From Pseudomonadales bacterium (GTDB lineage Bacteria; Pseudomonadota; Gammaproteobacteria; Pseudomonadales; Halieaceae), in NCBI GenBank assembly GCA_024234675.1, contig JACKNU010000002.1, forward strand, positions 186,001-250,000: 64,000 bases of DNA, written 5' to 3'. Below the pieces are notes generated by a model that did not search any database, was not told the origin of the DNA, and saw nothing but the letters and a program-made list of their open reading frames with translations. Positions 1-7,776 of the stretch are shown piece after piece. The translations under genes were made by a program, and so were the position numbers. Each line of letters starts with the position of its first letter. Within the stretch, counting starts at the first letter, position 1.

Positions 1-1519
1 GCGTGGGAATGGTCCACTCCAATCCCTCCGCGCCGTCCCAGACTTTTTCCTCGCTGGTAGGCTTGCCGGCCACGATCGTGGCGATCACGTTGTACAGGAA
101 CAGTATCTGGGAAGCGCCGTAAATGAACGCCCCGATACTGGACATCATGTTGAAATCGGCAAACTGCAGCGCGTAATCCGGGATACGCCGCGGCATGCCC
201 GCCAGTCCCACGAAATGCTGCGGGAAGAAGGTCAGGTTGAAGCCGATAAACGAAATCCAGAAGTGGGTTTTGCCCATGGTCTCGTTGTACATACGGCCGC
301 ACCACTTGGGCAGCCAGTAGTAAACCGCGGCAGACATGCTGAAAACCGCACCGGCCACCATCACATAGTGGAAATGCGCCACCACGAAATAGCTGTCGTG
401 ATACTGGAAGTCGGCCGGGGCGATGGACAGCATGAGACCCGTGAAACCGCCGATGGTGAACAGCACCAGGAAGCCGATGCAGAACAGCATGGGTGTCTCG
501 AAGGACAGCGCACCGCGCCACATGGTGGTGATCCAGTTGAACACTTTCACCCCCGTGGGCACGGCAATCAGCATGGTGGCATACATGAAGAACAGCTCGC
601 CCGCGACCGGCATGCCCACCGTATACATGTGGTGGGCCCACACGATAAAGGACAGGAAGGCGATAGAGGCTGTCGCGTAGACCATGGAGTCATAGCCGAA
701 CAGGGGCTTGCGCGAAAACGCGGGAATGATCTGCGAGACCACACCAAAGGCCGGCAAAATGATGATGTATACCTCGGGGTGCCCGAAGAACCAGAACACG
801 TGCTGGAACAGCACCGGGTCGCCGCCGCCGGCGGCAGAGAAGAAGCTGGTACCGAAATGCACATCCATCAACATCATTGTTACGGCACCGGCCAGTACCG
901 GCATAACCGCCACCAGCAGGAAGGCGGTGATCAGCCAGGTCCAAACGAACAGGGGCATCTTCATATAGGTCATGCCGGGCGCGCGCATGTTCATCACCGT
1001 GGCGATGATATTGATGGAGCCCATGATCGATGACAGGCCCAACACGTGAATGCAGAAAATGAAGTACGTTACCGACGGCGGTGCGTAGGTGGTAGACAGG
1101 GGCGCGTAGAAAGTCCAACCCGCCGCCGGTGCGCCGCCTTCCATGAACAGCGTGGATGCCAGCAGCAGGAAGGTCGGCGGCAGGATCCAGAAGCTCCAGT
1201 TGTTCATCCGTGGCAGGGCCATGTCTGGCGCCCCGATCATCATGGGGATCATCCAGTTGGCCAGGCCCACGAAAGAGGGCATGATCGCACCGAAAACCAT
1301 GATCAGCCCGTGCAGGGTGGTCATCTGGTTAAAGAATGCCGGGTCCACCAGCTGCAATCCCGGCTGGAACAGCTCGGCGCGGATTATCATGGCGAAGAAG
1401 CCGCCCAGGATAAACATTGCGAAGGAGAACCACAGGTACATGGTCCCTATGTCTTTATGGTTGGTGGTGAACAGCCACCGGCTGAGGCCCTTGGCAGGAC
1501 CGTGATGATGATCGCCCAT
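1..1519 (-). CDS. coxA: Cytochrome c oxidase subunit I (3' end outside window)
   Basis: Catalytic heme-copper subunit of aa3-type cytochrome c oxidase, an inner-membrane proton pump that reduces O2. About 506 codons are present and the frame runs off the left edge, so only the C-terminus is missing (the family is about 525-530 residues). Starts MGDHHHG with GGAGGAG 8 bases upstream of the ATG. Visible signatures are TTLHGLIM (heme a ligand), GHPEVY (CuB histidine and cross-linked tyrosine), WAHHMYT (CuB histidines) and HFHYVM (heme ligands), spread over about twelve hydrophobic segments. It follows coxB by 15 bases on the same strand, as in usual coxBA operons. Identification is firm; oxidase subtype beyond the aa3 family is inferred. 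Confidence 0.97.
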   Translation of the reverse strand, partial: MGDHHHGPAKGLSRWLFTTNHKDIGTMYLWFSFAMFILGGFFAMIIRAELFQPGLQLVDPAFFNQMTTLHGLIMVFGAIMPSFVGLANWMIPMMIGAPDMALPRMNNWSFWILPPTFLLLASTLFMEGGAPAAGWTFYAPLSTTYAPPSVTYFIFCIHVLGLSSIMGSINIIATVMNMRAPGMTYMKMPLFVWTWLITAFLLVAVMPVLAGAVTMMLMDVHFGTSFFSAAGGGDPVLFQHVFWFFGHPEVYIIILPAFGVVSQIIPAFSRKPLFGYDSMVYATASIAFLSFIVWAHHMYTVGMPVAGELFFMYATMLIAVPTGVKVFNWITTMWRGALSFETPMLFCIGFLVLFTIGGFTGLMLSIAPADFQYHDSYFVVAHFHYVMVAGAVFSMSAAVYYWLPKWCGRMYNETMGKTHFWISFIGFNLTFFPQHFVGLAGMPRRIPDYALQFADFNMMSSIGAFIYGASQILFLYNVIATIVAGKPTSEEKVWDGAEGLEWTIPT

Positions 1520-1534
1520 CGTTAACTCCTCCAA

Positions 1535-2680
1535 TTAGCCTTTTTTGTAGTTGTAGACGTCAATGGGCTGCACGGTGTCGCCCATATTGTTGCCGAACGC
1601 GTTGCGCTGGTAGGTGATGACGGCTGCCATCTCCACATCATTCAACTGGCCGCCGAAGGCCTGCATCGCCGTACCCGGCACACCGTTGATGCCCACATCC
1701 AGGTGGGTGCCGAGATCGCCGGTGGCGATAGGACTACCCGCTATGGCTTTGCCGACACCGCCCTCGCCGTTGGCGCCGTGACAGGCCAGGCAAGCCCGCG
1801 CGTAAACCGCTTCGCCGCGCTCCATCAGCTCGTCCATGGTGAAAGTCTGGGCCATCAGTTCCTTGATTTCCGCCGCTTCGGCCTGCTTGACCGCCAGCCA
1901 GTCGTTGTACTCGGCCTTGCTGACCACGTTGACCACGATGGGCATGAAGCCGTGGTCCTTGCCGCAAAGCTCGGCGCACTGACCGCGAAAAATGCCTTCC
2001 TCGGAAGCGCGGGTCCAGGCTTCGTTGATGAAGCCGGGAATGGCGTCTTTCTTCACCGCCAGTTCGGGAACCCACCAGGAGTGGATCACGTCGTTGGCGG
2101 TAACCAGGAAACGAACCTTGGTGTCCACGGGAATCACTACCGGCTCATCCACTTCCAGCAGGTAGTGTTCGCCCTTCGGCTGGCTGTTGTAGATTTCGCT
2201 CTGCGGAGTACGCAGGTTGCTGAAGAAGCTGACGTTCTCGCCGTTCTCATTGATGTACTCGTACTTCCATTTCCACTGGTAACCGGTGATCAGGATATCC
2301 ATCTCGGCATCTTCAAAATCGTAGATTTCCAGCAGGGTGGAAGTGGCGGGCACCGCCATGCCGATCAGGATAAGGAACGGCACGACCGTCCAGGCGATTT
2401 CGACCTTGGTGCTTTCGTGAAAGTGGGCGGGCTTGAAGCCCTTTGACTTGCGGTGGTAGATGATGGAGTAAAACATCACCCCGAATACAAGAACACCGAT
2501 GATTGTACAAATGCCCAGGATGATCATATGCAGGTCGTAGATGCGTTCGCCGACCTGGGTAGCGCCGGGTGACATATTAACCTGGCTCGCTTCACCACCG
2601 CTGGCAAGGGCGACAACACTCATCAGCATCAGCACAGGACCGAGGGCGAGCTTTAATAGCCGCTTCGCTTCAAAACACAT
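1535..2680 (-). CDS. coxB: Cytochrome c oxidase subunit II with fused cytochrome c domain
   Basis: Electron-entry subunit of the aa3 oxidase. Order: signal peptide (about residues 1-26), two transmembrane helices, periplasmic cupredoxin domain with the CuA motif GQCAELCGKDHGFM (about 231-245) and upstream HSWWVP, then a C-terminal cytochrome c domain with a CLACH heme site (about 297). The extra cytochrome makes it a caa3-like subunit II, as in Pseudomonas. I start it at the ATG at 2680 because GGAG lies 9 bases upstream and the product begins with a clean signal peptide; an ATG at 2695 and a TTG at 2710 are also in frame. It is the first gene of the cox operon. Upstream lie a TATAAT box (2891-2896) and a RegA-like dyad (2856-2876). 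Confidence 0.95.
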   Translation of the reverse strand: MCFEAKRLLKLALGPVLMLMSVVALASGGEASQVNMSPGATQVGERIYDLHMIILGICTIIGVLVFGVMFYSIIYHRKSKGFKPAHFHESTKVEIAWTVVPFLILIGMAVPATSTLLEIYDFEDAEMDILITGYQWKWKYEYINENGENVSFFSNLRTPQSEIYNSQPKGEHYLLEVDEPVVIPVDTKVRFLVTANDVIHSWWVPELAVKKDAIPGFINEAWTRASEEGIFRGQCAELCGKDHGFMPIVVNVVSKAEYNDWLAVKQAEAAEIKELMAQTFTMDELMERGEAVYARACLACHGANGEGGVGKAIAGSPIATGDLGTHLDVGINGVPGTAMQAFGGQLNDVEMAAVITYQRNAFGNNMGDTVQPIDVYNYKKG

Positions 2681-2855
2681 TTCCCGTGTCTCCATGTTAG
2701 AAAAAATCAATCCCCCAACTGACTATCGCTTGCCCTCAGCATGCCTGCTCTGGCAGGCATCGGCAAATGTGATACGAACTACACGCATCCGCAGCGAGCG
2801 GGACGAGGGGACGTTTACACTGCTTGAACTTGTCAGCTGATTCAGCCTTGCCCGG

Positions 2856-2876
2856 GGTGCGACATTAGGTCGCACC
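2856..2876 (-). promoter_or_regulatory. RegA/RoxR/PrrA-type response-regulator box
   Basis: A perfect dyad with 8-bp arms (GGTGCGAC and GTCGCACC) and a 5-base centre. Its core GCGACATTAGGTCGC (2859-2873) fits the consensus remembered for RegA/RegR-type redox regulators, GNGRCRTTNNGNCGC, at every defined position. It lies about 15 bases downstream of the coxB -10 box, so a bound protein would cover the early transcribed region. The match is seen; function is inferred. Confidence 0.55.
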
Positions 2877-2890
2877 AGCAAAACGCGGCG

Positions 2891-2896
2891 ATTATA
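2891..2896 (-). promoter_or_regulatory. -10 box of the cox operon promoter
   Basis: Consensus TATAAT on the minus strand, about 210 bases upstream of the coxB start. No good -35 element is seen at 16-18 bases, which fits a promoter that needs an activator. Confidence 0.4.
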
Positions 2897-3209
2897 GCGA
2901 AACTCTCTCCCAAAGCCTACCAGCTTGCGGACCCGATCAGCCACCTCCACCAACAGACACATTCTGTAGTGGTACAGGCCACCGGAAATACCCATATGTA
3001 GGTGGTCCCGGCGGCAGAAACCGGAAGATATCGGCTCCTTCACGGCGTTCGCCCCGCGGCTGCCGGCCGGTGGGGCCGTGCAGGCCGCCATTTCGCTAGC
3101 GATACCGCGAGGATGTACTAGCCTCAACTGTACTCTGGGCAGGCAAACAGATAGCGGGTTCTGCATGGTCGCGGCCATCATCAGCAGTAAAATCAGCGCA
3201 GCTATCGTC

Positions 3210-3803
3210 ATGGAGGGTGAAACCCACCAGTTGGCAAGACGCCTGCAGCAAAGGCTACCCCACCTGGCTTGCCGGCTCGTCCTGCCAGAACCCCGACCCA
3301 CGGCGGGCCTGTTGCAGTTCATTACCGACTATATAGACAGCGTACCGGGCTGCCTGCGACTGGTGACAGCGGTGAGCCAGCGCATGGGCTTCTACGATTA
3401 CGCAGCCCCTTTCCTGGACACTGCCGAGGATTACTTTCTGCACCCGCCCGAGCACCTGCCGGCAGACGGGAGCCTGGAAGCCCTGCTGGATGAGGCTTTC
3501 CTCGCCCATCGGCTGCTCGAGGAGGTCAATGACCATCACATCCGCCATCTGCAGCGACCCCTGCTGCCAGTGGATATGACCGAGGCCAATATCATCGTCC
3601 ACCACCTGCTGGGGGATGAGCTGGCCAACGAGCTCGATCAGCTGGTACAGGAGACCGCCGCGCCCCTGCTGGAGCAGGAATACCTGTGGGCACAGGTGCG
3701 CGCGCTGCCCGGCAGTGCCATACCCGCTACCCAGATGTTCACCAGCAACAACCTGGCGCGCTCACCGGGGCAGATCAGGTTGCGCCTGCCGGACACCCTG
3801 TGA
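3210..3803 (+). CDS. Unidentified 197-residue protein next to cox genes
   Basis: I do not recognise the family. It is soluble, with no signal peptide or membrane helix if started at the ATG at 3210 (MEGETHQLARR); an in-frame ATG at 3165 and a more upstream start at 3078 are possible but add an unlikely N-terminus. No start has a strong ribosome-binding site. It is rich in leucine and acidic residues, with a long helical-looking middle part and a conserved-looking stretch DMTEANIIVHHLLGDE (about 130-145). It is divergent from coxB and converges on the YheV-like gene, 30 bases away. Codon use matches its neighbours, so it looks like a real resident gene. Confidence 0.7.
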   Translation: MEGETHQLARRLQQRLPHLACRLVLPEPRPTAGLLQFITDYIDSVPGCLRLVTAVSQRMGFYDYAAPFLDTAEDYFLHPPEHLPADGSLEALLDEAFLAHRLLEEVNDHHIRHLQRPLLPVDMTEANIIVHHLLGDELANELDQLVQETAAPLLEQEYLWAQVRALPGSAIPATQMFTSNNLARSPGQIRLRLPDTL

Positions 3804-3833
3804 GGCCTGACTGGGTCACACCTGACCGGGTCA

Positions 3834-4115
3834 CTACTTGTCCTGAATGCGCGGGTCGAGCAATCGCACCGGCTCCGCCGGGGTCTCCACCCGCCGGGCG
3901 GCCGCCCGACTGACCCGGGTGGGCAGTTCGGTCACCGCATCGCTGCGCGGTGGCGTTTGCTCCGTTGCGGGCATTCCCGGCCGCGCCTCGCTGAAACCGC
4001 AGGCTATGCACTCCCGCTGGTCTGTGTCCAGGTCCACCACGATTTTGTCCATTTTGGCGCATCGGGGGCAAACCGCGCCCGCGATGAAGCGACGCCGACC
4101 GGTACTTGCTGTCAT
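3834..4115 (-). CDS. yheV: YheV/DUF2387-family putative metal-binding protein
   Basis: Small 93-residue protein starting MTASTGRRRFIAGAVCPRC. Two CxxC pairs, CPRC (about 16-19) and CIAC (about 37-40), form a likely zinc ribbon, and the sequence around them (RFIAGAVCPRCAKMDKIV) is characteristic of the YheV/DUF2387 family, whose role is not known. The C-terminal half is polar and rich in Pro, Arg and Thr, probably flexible. The start at 4115 has GGAGG 8 bases upstream; longer readings of the frame have no good start. It is divergent from the carbonic-anhydrase-like gene at 4201. Confidence 0.85.
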   Translation of the reverse strand: MTASTGRRRFIAGAVCPRCAKMDKIVVDLDTDQRECIACGFSEARPGMPATEQTPPRSDAVTELPTRVSRAAARRVETPAEPVRLLDPRIQDK

Positions 4116-4200
4116 GATGATACCTCCGCTTGTGTTGACCCGGCTGGTCACCTGCAGACCGGGCCGGTATTGTAGCAGCCTGTAAAACAGCTGGAGAAAA

Positions 4201-4767
4201 ATGGTGACGCAACAAACCCGGGGCAATATACGCAGTTTCGGTGGCAAACAACCCGAGATAGGCAGCAGGGTGCTGATAGACCCCAGCGCCATCGTCATCG
4301 GCGATGTCACCCTGGGGGATGACGTATCGGTGTGGCCGCAGGTTGTGATTCGCGGGGACATGCACCGCATCAGCGTGGGCGCCAGGAGCAGCGTGCAGGA
4401 CGGCTGCGTGCTGCATATCACCCACGCGGGGCCCTATAACCCCGACGGCTGGCCACTGGCCATAGGCTGTGACGTCACGGTAGGCCACAACGCCACCCTG
4501 CACGGCTGCACCGTCGGCGACCGGGTGCTGGTGGGTATGGGCGCTACCATCATGGATGGCGCAGTGGTCGAGGACGACGTGGTCATAGCCGCCTGCGCGC
4601 TGGTAACCCCGGGCAAACGCCTGCGCAGCGGGTTTCTATACGGTGGCAGCCCGGCCCGGGAAATGCGTGCGCTGACCGAGGGCGAGATGGACTATTTTTG
4701 TTACGTGGCAGCGAACTACGTCAAGCTGAAGGATGAACACATCGCGGAGTTGGGAATGGAAACCTGA
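4201..4767 (+). CDS. yrdA: Gamma-carbonic anhydrase-like hexapeptide-repeat protein
   Basis: 188 residues of left-handed beta-helix hexapeptide repeats (from about residue 25 to 145). Histidines expected for the trimer-interface metal site are present in HITHAGP (about 83-87) and VGHNATLHG (about 104-110). It resembles E. coli YrdA and the gamma-carbonic anhydrase/PaaY group. Many such proteins bind zinc without proven anhydrase activity, so the enzyme function is uncertain. GGAGA lies just upstream of the ATG. It converges on aroE, 10 bases away, a pairing also found in other gammaproteobacteria where yrdA neighbours aroE. Confidence 0.92.
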   Translation: MVTQQTRGNIRSFGGKQPEIGSRVLIDPSAIVIGDVTLGDDVSVWPQVVIRGDMHRISVGARSSVQDGCVLHITHAGPYNPDGWPLAIGCDVTVGHNATLHGCTVGDRVLVGMGATIMDGAVVEDDVVIAACALVTPGKRLRSGFLYGGSPAREMRALTEGEMDYFCYVAANYVKLKDEHIAELGMET

Positions 4768-4777
4768 CAGCGCCTGT

Positions 4778-5611
4778 TCAGGCAGCCAGGGCTTCGCGGA
4801 TTTGCCTGATCACCGGGCGGGTGTCGGGGCGCATCCGTCTCCATATATAGAAGGACTCGGCGGCCTGCTCTACCAGCATGCCCAGGCCGTCGGCCACCGC
4901 CCAGGCGGCATGGTGAGCCGCCCAGCGCATGAAGGGCGTGGGCTGGGCCCCGTAGACCATGTCGTAACAGCAGCTGCGCTCGGTCAGCAGGGTATCGGGC
5001 AGCTGCGGCATCTCGCCGGCAAGGCCCGCGCTGGTGGCGTTGATGATCAGGTCGAAGCTGCGGCCTGCCAGCAACTCGTAGGGGCCGGCTTCCACCGCCG
5101 CGATATCGGCGAATTCTGCCGCCAGCTGTTCTGCCCGCGCCGCCGTGCGGTTGACCAACAGCAGCTCCCTGGGCTTGTCCCGCAACAACGGTTCCAGCAC
5201 ACCGCGCGCCGCGCCACCGGCTCCCAGCACCAGCACCCGCTGGTTCTGCACCACCCAGCCCAGGTTGGCTATCATGTCTCGCAGCAGGCCGACCCCGTCG
5301 GTATTGTCCCCGGCGAGAATGCCGTCCTCGGCGAGCGTGAGGGTGTTCACCGCCCCGGCGCGTTGCGCTCGCGCACTCAAACGCTGGGCCAGTTCGAAAG
5401 CCTCGCGTTTAAACGGCACGGTAATATTGAGACCGGCACCGCCGTCGGCGAAGAACCGGCTCACTGCGGTTGCGAACCCATCCAGCTCCACCAGCACTGC
5501 CCGGTACTGCATGTGCTGGTCACACTGGCGGGCGAAGGCCGCATGGATAAGCGGCGACTTGCTCTGCTTTATGGGGTTACCAAATACCGCGTACTTGTCC
5601 TTGCCGCTCAT
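4778..5611 (-). CDS. aroE: Shikimate dehydrogenase
   Basis: NADP-dependent reduction of 3-dehydroshikimate to shikimate in the aromatic amino acid pathway. Full length at 277 residues. Substrate-binding motifs: NPIKQSKSP (12-20), NITVPFK (62-68, with catalytic Lys68) and DNTDG (102-106, with catalytic Asp105). The Rossmann loop GAGGAARG is at 130-137 and the NRT cofactor motif follows. Its ATG overlaps the hemF stop in an ATGA tetranucleotide, so it is probably translated by coupling in a hemF-aroE unit, the same order as in Pseudomonas. Confidence 0.98.
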   Translation of the reverse strand: MSGKDKYAVFGNPIKQSKSPLIHAAFARQCDQHMQYRAVLVELDGFATAVSRFFADGGAGLNITVPFKREAFELAQRLSARAQRAGAVNTLTLAEDGILAGDNTDGVGLLRDMIANLGWVVQNQRVLVLGAGGAARGVLEPLLRDKPRELLLVNRTAARAEQLAAEFADIAAVEAGPYELLAGRSFDLIINATSAGLAGEMPQLPDTLLTERSCCYDMVYGAQPTPFMRWAAHHAAWAVADGLGMLVEQAAESFYIWRRMRPDTRPVIRQIREALAA

Positions 5612-6537
5612 GATAGCGGGGCCTGTAGGCCGACCTCCCCGAGCCAGTCCCTGTCCTTGAGGTAATATTCCGTCAGCTCAGCCTCCGGCGATCCGGGTTC
5701 CGGCTCATAGGCGTACTCCCAGCGAACCAGCGGTGGCAGCGACATGAGGATGGCCTCGGTGCGGCCGTTGGACTGCAGGCCGAACAGTGTCCCGCGGTCG
5801 TAAACCAGGTTGAACTCCACGTAGCGCCCGCGGCGATACAGCTGGAACTGGCGCTCCCGGTCGCCGTAAGCCTGGCCCTTGCGCCGCGCCACGATCGGGC
5901 GGTAGGCCGGGATATAGGAGTCACCCACCGCGCGCAGGAACGCAAAGCTGGTGGCGAAATCCCACTCGTTGAGGTCGTCGAAGAACAGGCCGCCGATGCC
6001 CCTGGGCTCGGCCCTGTGTTTGAGGTGGAAATAGTCATCACACCACTTTTTGAAGCGCGGGTAGACCTCGCTGCCAAAGGGTTTGCAGGCATCGGCAGCC
6101 ACCTGGTGCCAGCTCACACAATCCTCGCGGTTGCCGTAGTAGGGCGTGAGGTCGTACCCGCCGCCAAACCACCAGATCGGCTCCTCTGAGTCTTTCTCGG
6201 CGACGAACATGCGCACGTTGGCGTGGGAAGTGGGTACATAGGGGTTGCGCGGATGTATCACCAGGGATACCCCCATGGCCTGGAAGCTGCGGCCGGCCAG
6301 TTCAGGGCGTGACGCACTGGCGGAGGGGGGCAGGTTGGCACCTCGCACATGGGAGAAATTGACTCCGGCGCGCTCAAACACCGCGCCCTCGGTCAACACC
6401 CGGCTGCGACCGCCGCCGCCTTCCGGCCGCTGCCACTCGTCGGTGATGAAGTCGGCGCCGCCGTCTTCCTCCGCCAGGGCAGCACAGATGCTGTCCTGGA
6501 GCTGGAGCAAGTAGGATTTGACCTGTTCAATCTGCAT
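5608..6537 (-). CDS. hemF: Oxygen-dependent coproporphyrinogen-III oxidase
   Basis: Cytoplasmic oxidative decarboxylation of coproporphyrinogen III to protoporphyrinogen IX in heme synthesis, using O2. 309 residues, the normal size. Family signatures visible include GGGYDLTPYYG (about 124-134), the stretch around FFHLKHRAEPRGIGGLFFDD, and the C-terminal LPPLVRWEY. The GIGGLFFDDL block belongs to the substrate-binding core. It overlaps aroE by 4 bases. The gap to tsaC (6538-6611) contains no obvious promoter. Confidence 0.98.
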   Translation of the reverse strand: MQIEQVKSYLLQLQDSICAALAEEDGGADFITDEWQRPEGGGGRSRVLTEGAVFERAGVNFSHVRGANLPPSASASRPELAGRSFQAMGVSLVIHPRNPYVPTSHANVRMFVAEKDSEEPIWWFGGGYDLTPYYGNREDCVSWHQVAADACKPFGSEVYPRFKKWCDDYFHLKHRAEPRGIGGLFFDDLNEWDFATSFAFLRAVGDSYIPAYRPIVARRKGQAYGDRERQFQLYRRGRYVEFNLVYDRGTLFGLQSNGRTEAILMSLPPLVRWEYAYEPEPGSPEAELTEYYLKDRDWLGEVGLQAPLS

Positions 6538-6611
6538 TATTGTGGCTACCCCCGGTGGTCATGGGCGAGGCATTATACGCAGCCGCGGAGCGGAACAATA
6601 CCGGAACCAAC

Positions 6612-7169
6612 TCAGGGGCGCAGAATTCGTCCGCTGGCAAGGTCGCGAATGACGCTGGGCCGGGCCGACCCGCCCACCGCCCCGGCAAGGATGTAATCCA
6701 GGCGTTCGCCAAAGTAACGGCGCACCTGGAAAGCCGCTCTGGGCGCCTGCGCGCCTGCCCGGTTGGCCGAACTGGAAACCAGCGGACCGCCCCAGGCGGC
6801 GCACAGCGCATTGACCACCGGGTGCCCGCTCACTCGCACCGCGACGGTATCATGATCTCCGCTTATCCAGGGGGGAATGCGCCCCCGGTGGGGAATGAGC
6901 CAGGTCACCGGCCCGGGCCAGCCGGCGGACAGCTGCCCGCGCTGCTCCGGCGACAAATGCTGCAACAGGAACTGCAGCTGGCTCTCCGTCGCGGCCACCA
7001 GGATAAGGCCTTTGCTGACTGGCCGTCGCTTCAGCTCCAGCAGGCGCATCACGGCCCGCTCATCCCAGGGATCGCAACTCAGGCCCCAGACCGCCTCTGT
7101 GGGACAGGCAACCACCCCCCCTGCTGCGAGGGCGTCCCGCCCCAACTGCAGGTCCAGGCTGGACAACAT
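6612..7169 (-). CDS. tsaC: L-threonylcarbamoyladenylate synthase
   Basis: Makes threonylcarbamoyl-AMP from threonine, bicarbonate and ATP for the t6A37 modification of ANN-decoding tRNAs. 185 residues, the short TsaC (YrdC/RimN) type without the Sua5 C-terminal domain. YrdC-fold signatures: PTEAVWGLSCDP (about 21-32), KRRPVSKGLILV (about 47-58), PGPVTWLIP and SSSANRAG near the nucleotide pocket. It starts 3 bases after the purE stop and is probably co-transcribed with purE. In Pseudomonas tsaC also lies between dprA and hemF. Confidence 0.96.
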   Translation of the reverse strand: MLSSLDLQLGRDALAAGGVVACPTEAVWGLSCDPWDERAVMRLLELKRRPVSKGLILVAATESQLQFLLQHLSPEQRGQLSAGWPGPVTWLIPHRGRIPPWISGDHDTVAVRVSGHPVVNALCAAWGGPLVSSSANRAGAQAPRAAFQVRRYFGERLDYILAGAVGGSARPSVIRDLASGRILRP

Positions 7170-7172
7170 CTC

Positions 7173-7676
7173 TCAGCCCTTCAGGCTTTCCTGCAGGGCG
7201 GCATCCTTGGCGCCAATCTTGGCGGCATTGGCGGCGCGCTCATCGCGCAGCTTCTGGCCGAGGGCAGGGTCGTTGACAGCCAGAATCTGGGTGGCGAGAT
7301 AGGCGGCGTTCTTGGCGCCGGCCTTGCCTATTGCCACCGAAGCGACCGGGATACCGGCGGGCATCTGCACCGTCGACAGCAGGGCGTCCAGGCCGTCCAG
7401 TGAGGATTCGATGGGCACTCCGATAACCGGCTTCACGGTAGTGGCCGATACCGCGCCGGCCAGGTGTGCGGCCATGCCGGCGGCGGCGATAAAGACGGCG
7501 CAGCCGCGCTGGTCAGCGTCCTTCACAAACTCCTTGGTCACCTCCGGCGTGCGGTGGGCCGAGGTGATACGCGCCTCGAACCGCACCCCGAAGGAGCGCA
7601 GGACGTCGAAGCAGGCTTCCATCACCGGCAGGTCGGAATCCGACCCCATTACAATTGCCACAAACGGGTCGCTCAT
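7173..7676 (-). CDS. purE: N5-carboxyaminoimidazole ribonucleotide mutase
   Basis: Purine biosynthesis: converts N5-CAIR to CAIR. 167 residues from the ATG at 7676 (MSDPFVAIVMGSDSD), which has GGAGG 6 bases upstream; the frame is open further but without a better start. Class I PurE motifs: MGSDSDLPVM (phosphate loop), SAHRTPE (catalytic His, about 43-49) and GMAAHLAG. purK, the usual partner, is not adjacent and is not in this window. The 100 bases to dprA contain a GC-rich hairpin (around 7700-7725) without a T tract. Confidence 0.96.
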   Translation of the reverse strand: MSDPFVAIVMGSDSDLPVMEACFDVLRSFGVRFEARITSAHRTPEVTKEFVKDADQRGCAVFIAAAGMAAHLAGAVSATTVKPVIGVPIESSLDGLDALLSTVQMPAGIPVASVAIGKAGAKNAAYLATQILAVNDPALGQKLRDERAANAAKIGAKDAALQESLKG

Positions 7677-7776
7677 TGGTTGCCTCCAAGTGTGCTGACG
7701 GTGGCGCGGCGAAATCGCGCCGCCAAAGAGCGCGAAAGTTAACCAACTGGCGGCCTCTTCGCAAGTCCGGCACAGC

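Larger units (their letters stand above)
2681..3209. other. Intergenic region upstream of coxB
   Basis: About 530 bases with no convincing gene. It separates coxB (minus) from an unidentified plus-strand gene. It contains a TATAAT box for the coxB direction, a 21-bp dyad matching a RegA/RoxR box, and a GC-rich stretch around 3000-3100 with no recognisable motif. Open frames here have no family resemblance. Confidence 0.6.

Noticed and set aside
215..1033. Long plus-strand frame opposite coxA
   Set aside because: Antisense shadow; His/Gly/Arg-rich with no family resemblance, and coxA is unmistakable on the other strand.
2723..3322. Minus-strand 199-residue frame upstream of coxB
   Set aside because: No plausible start or family signature; it overlaps the promoter region and the opposite-strand gene. 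Treated as non-coding.
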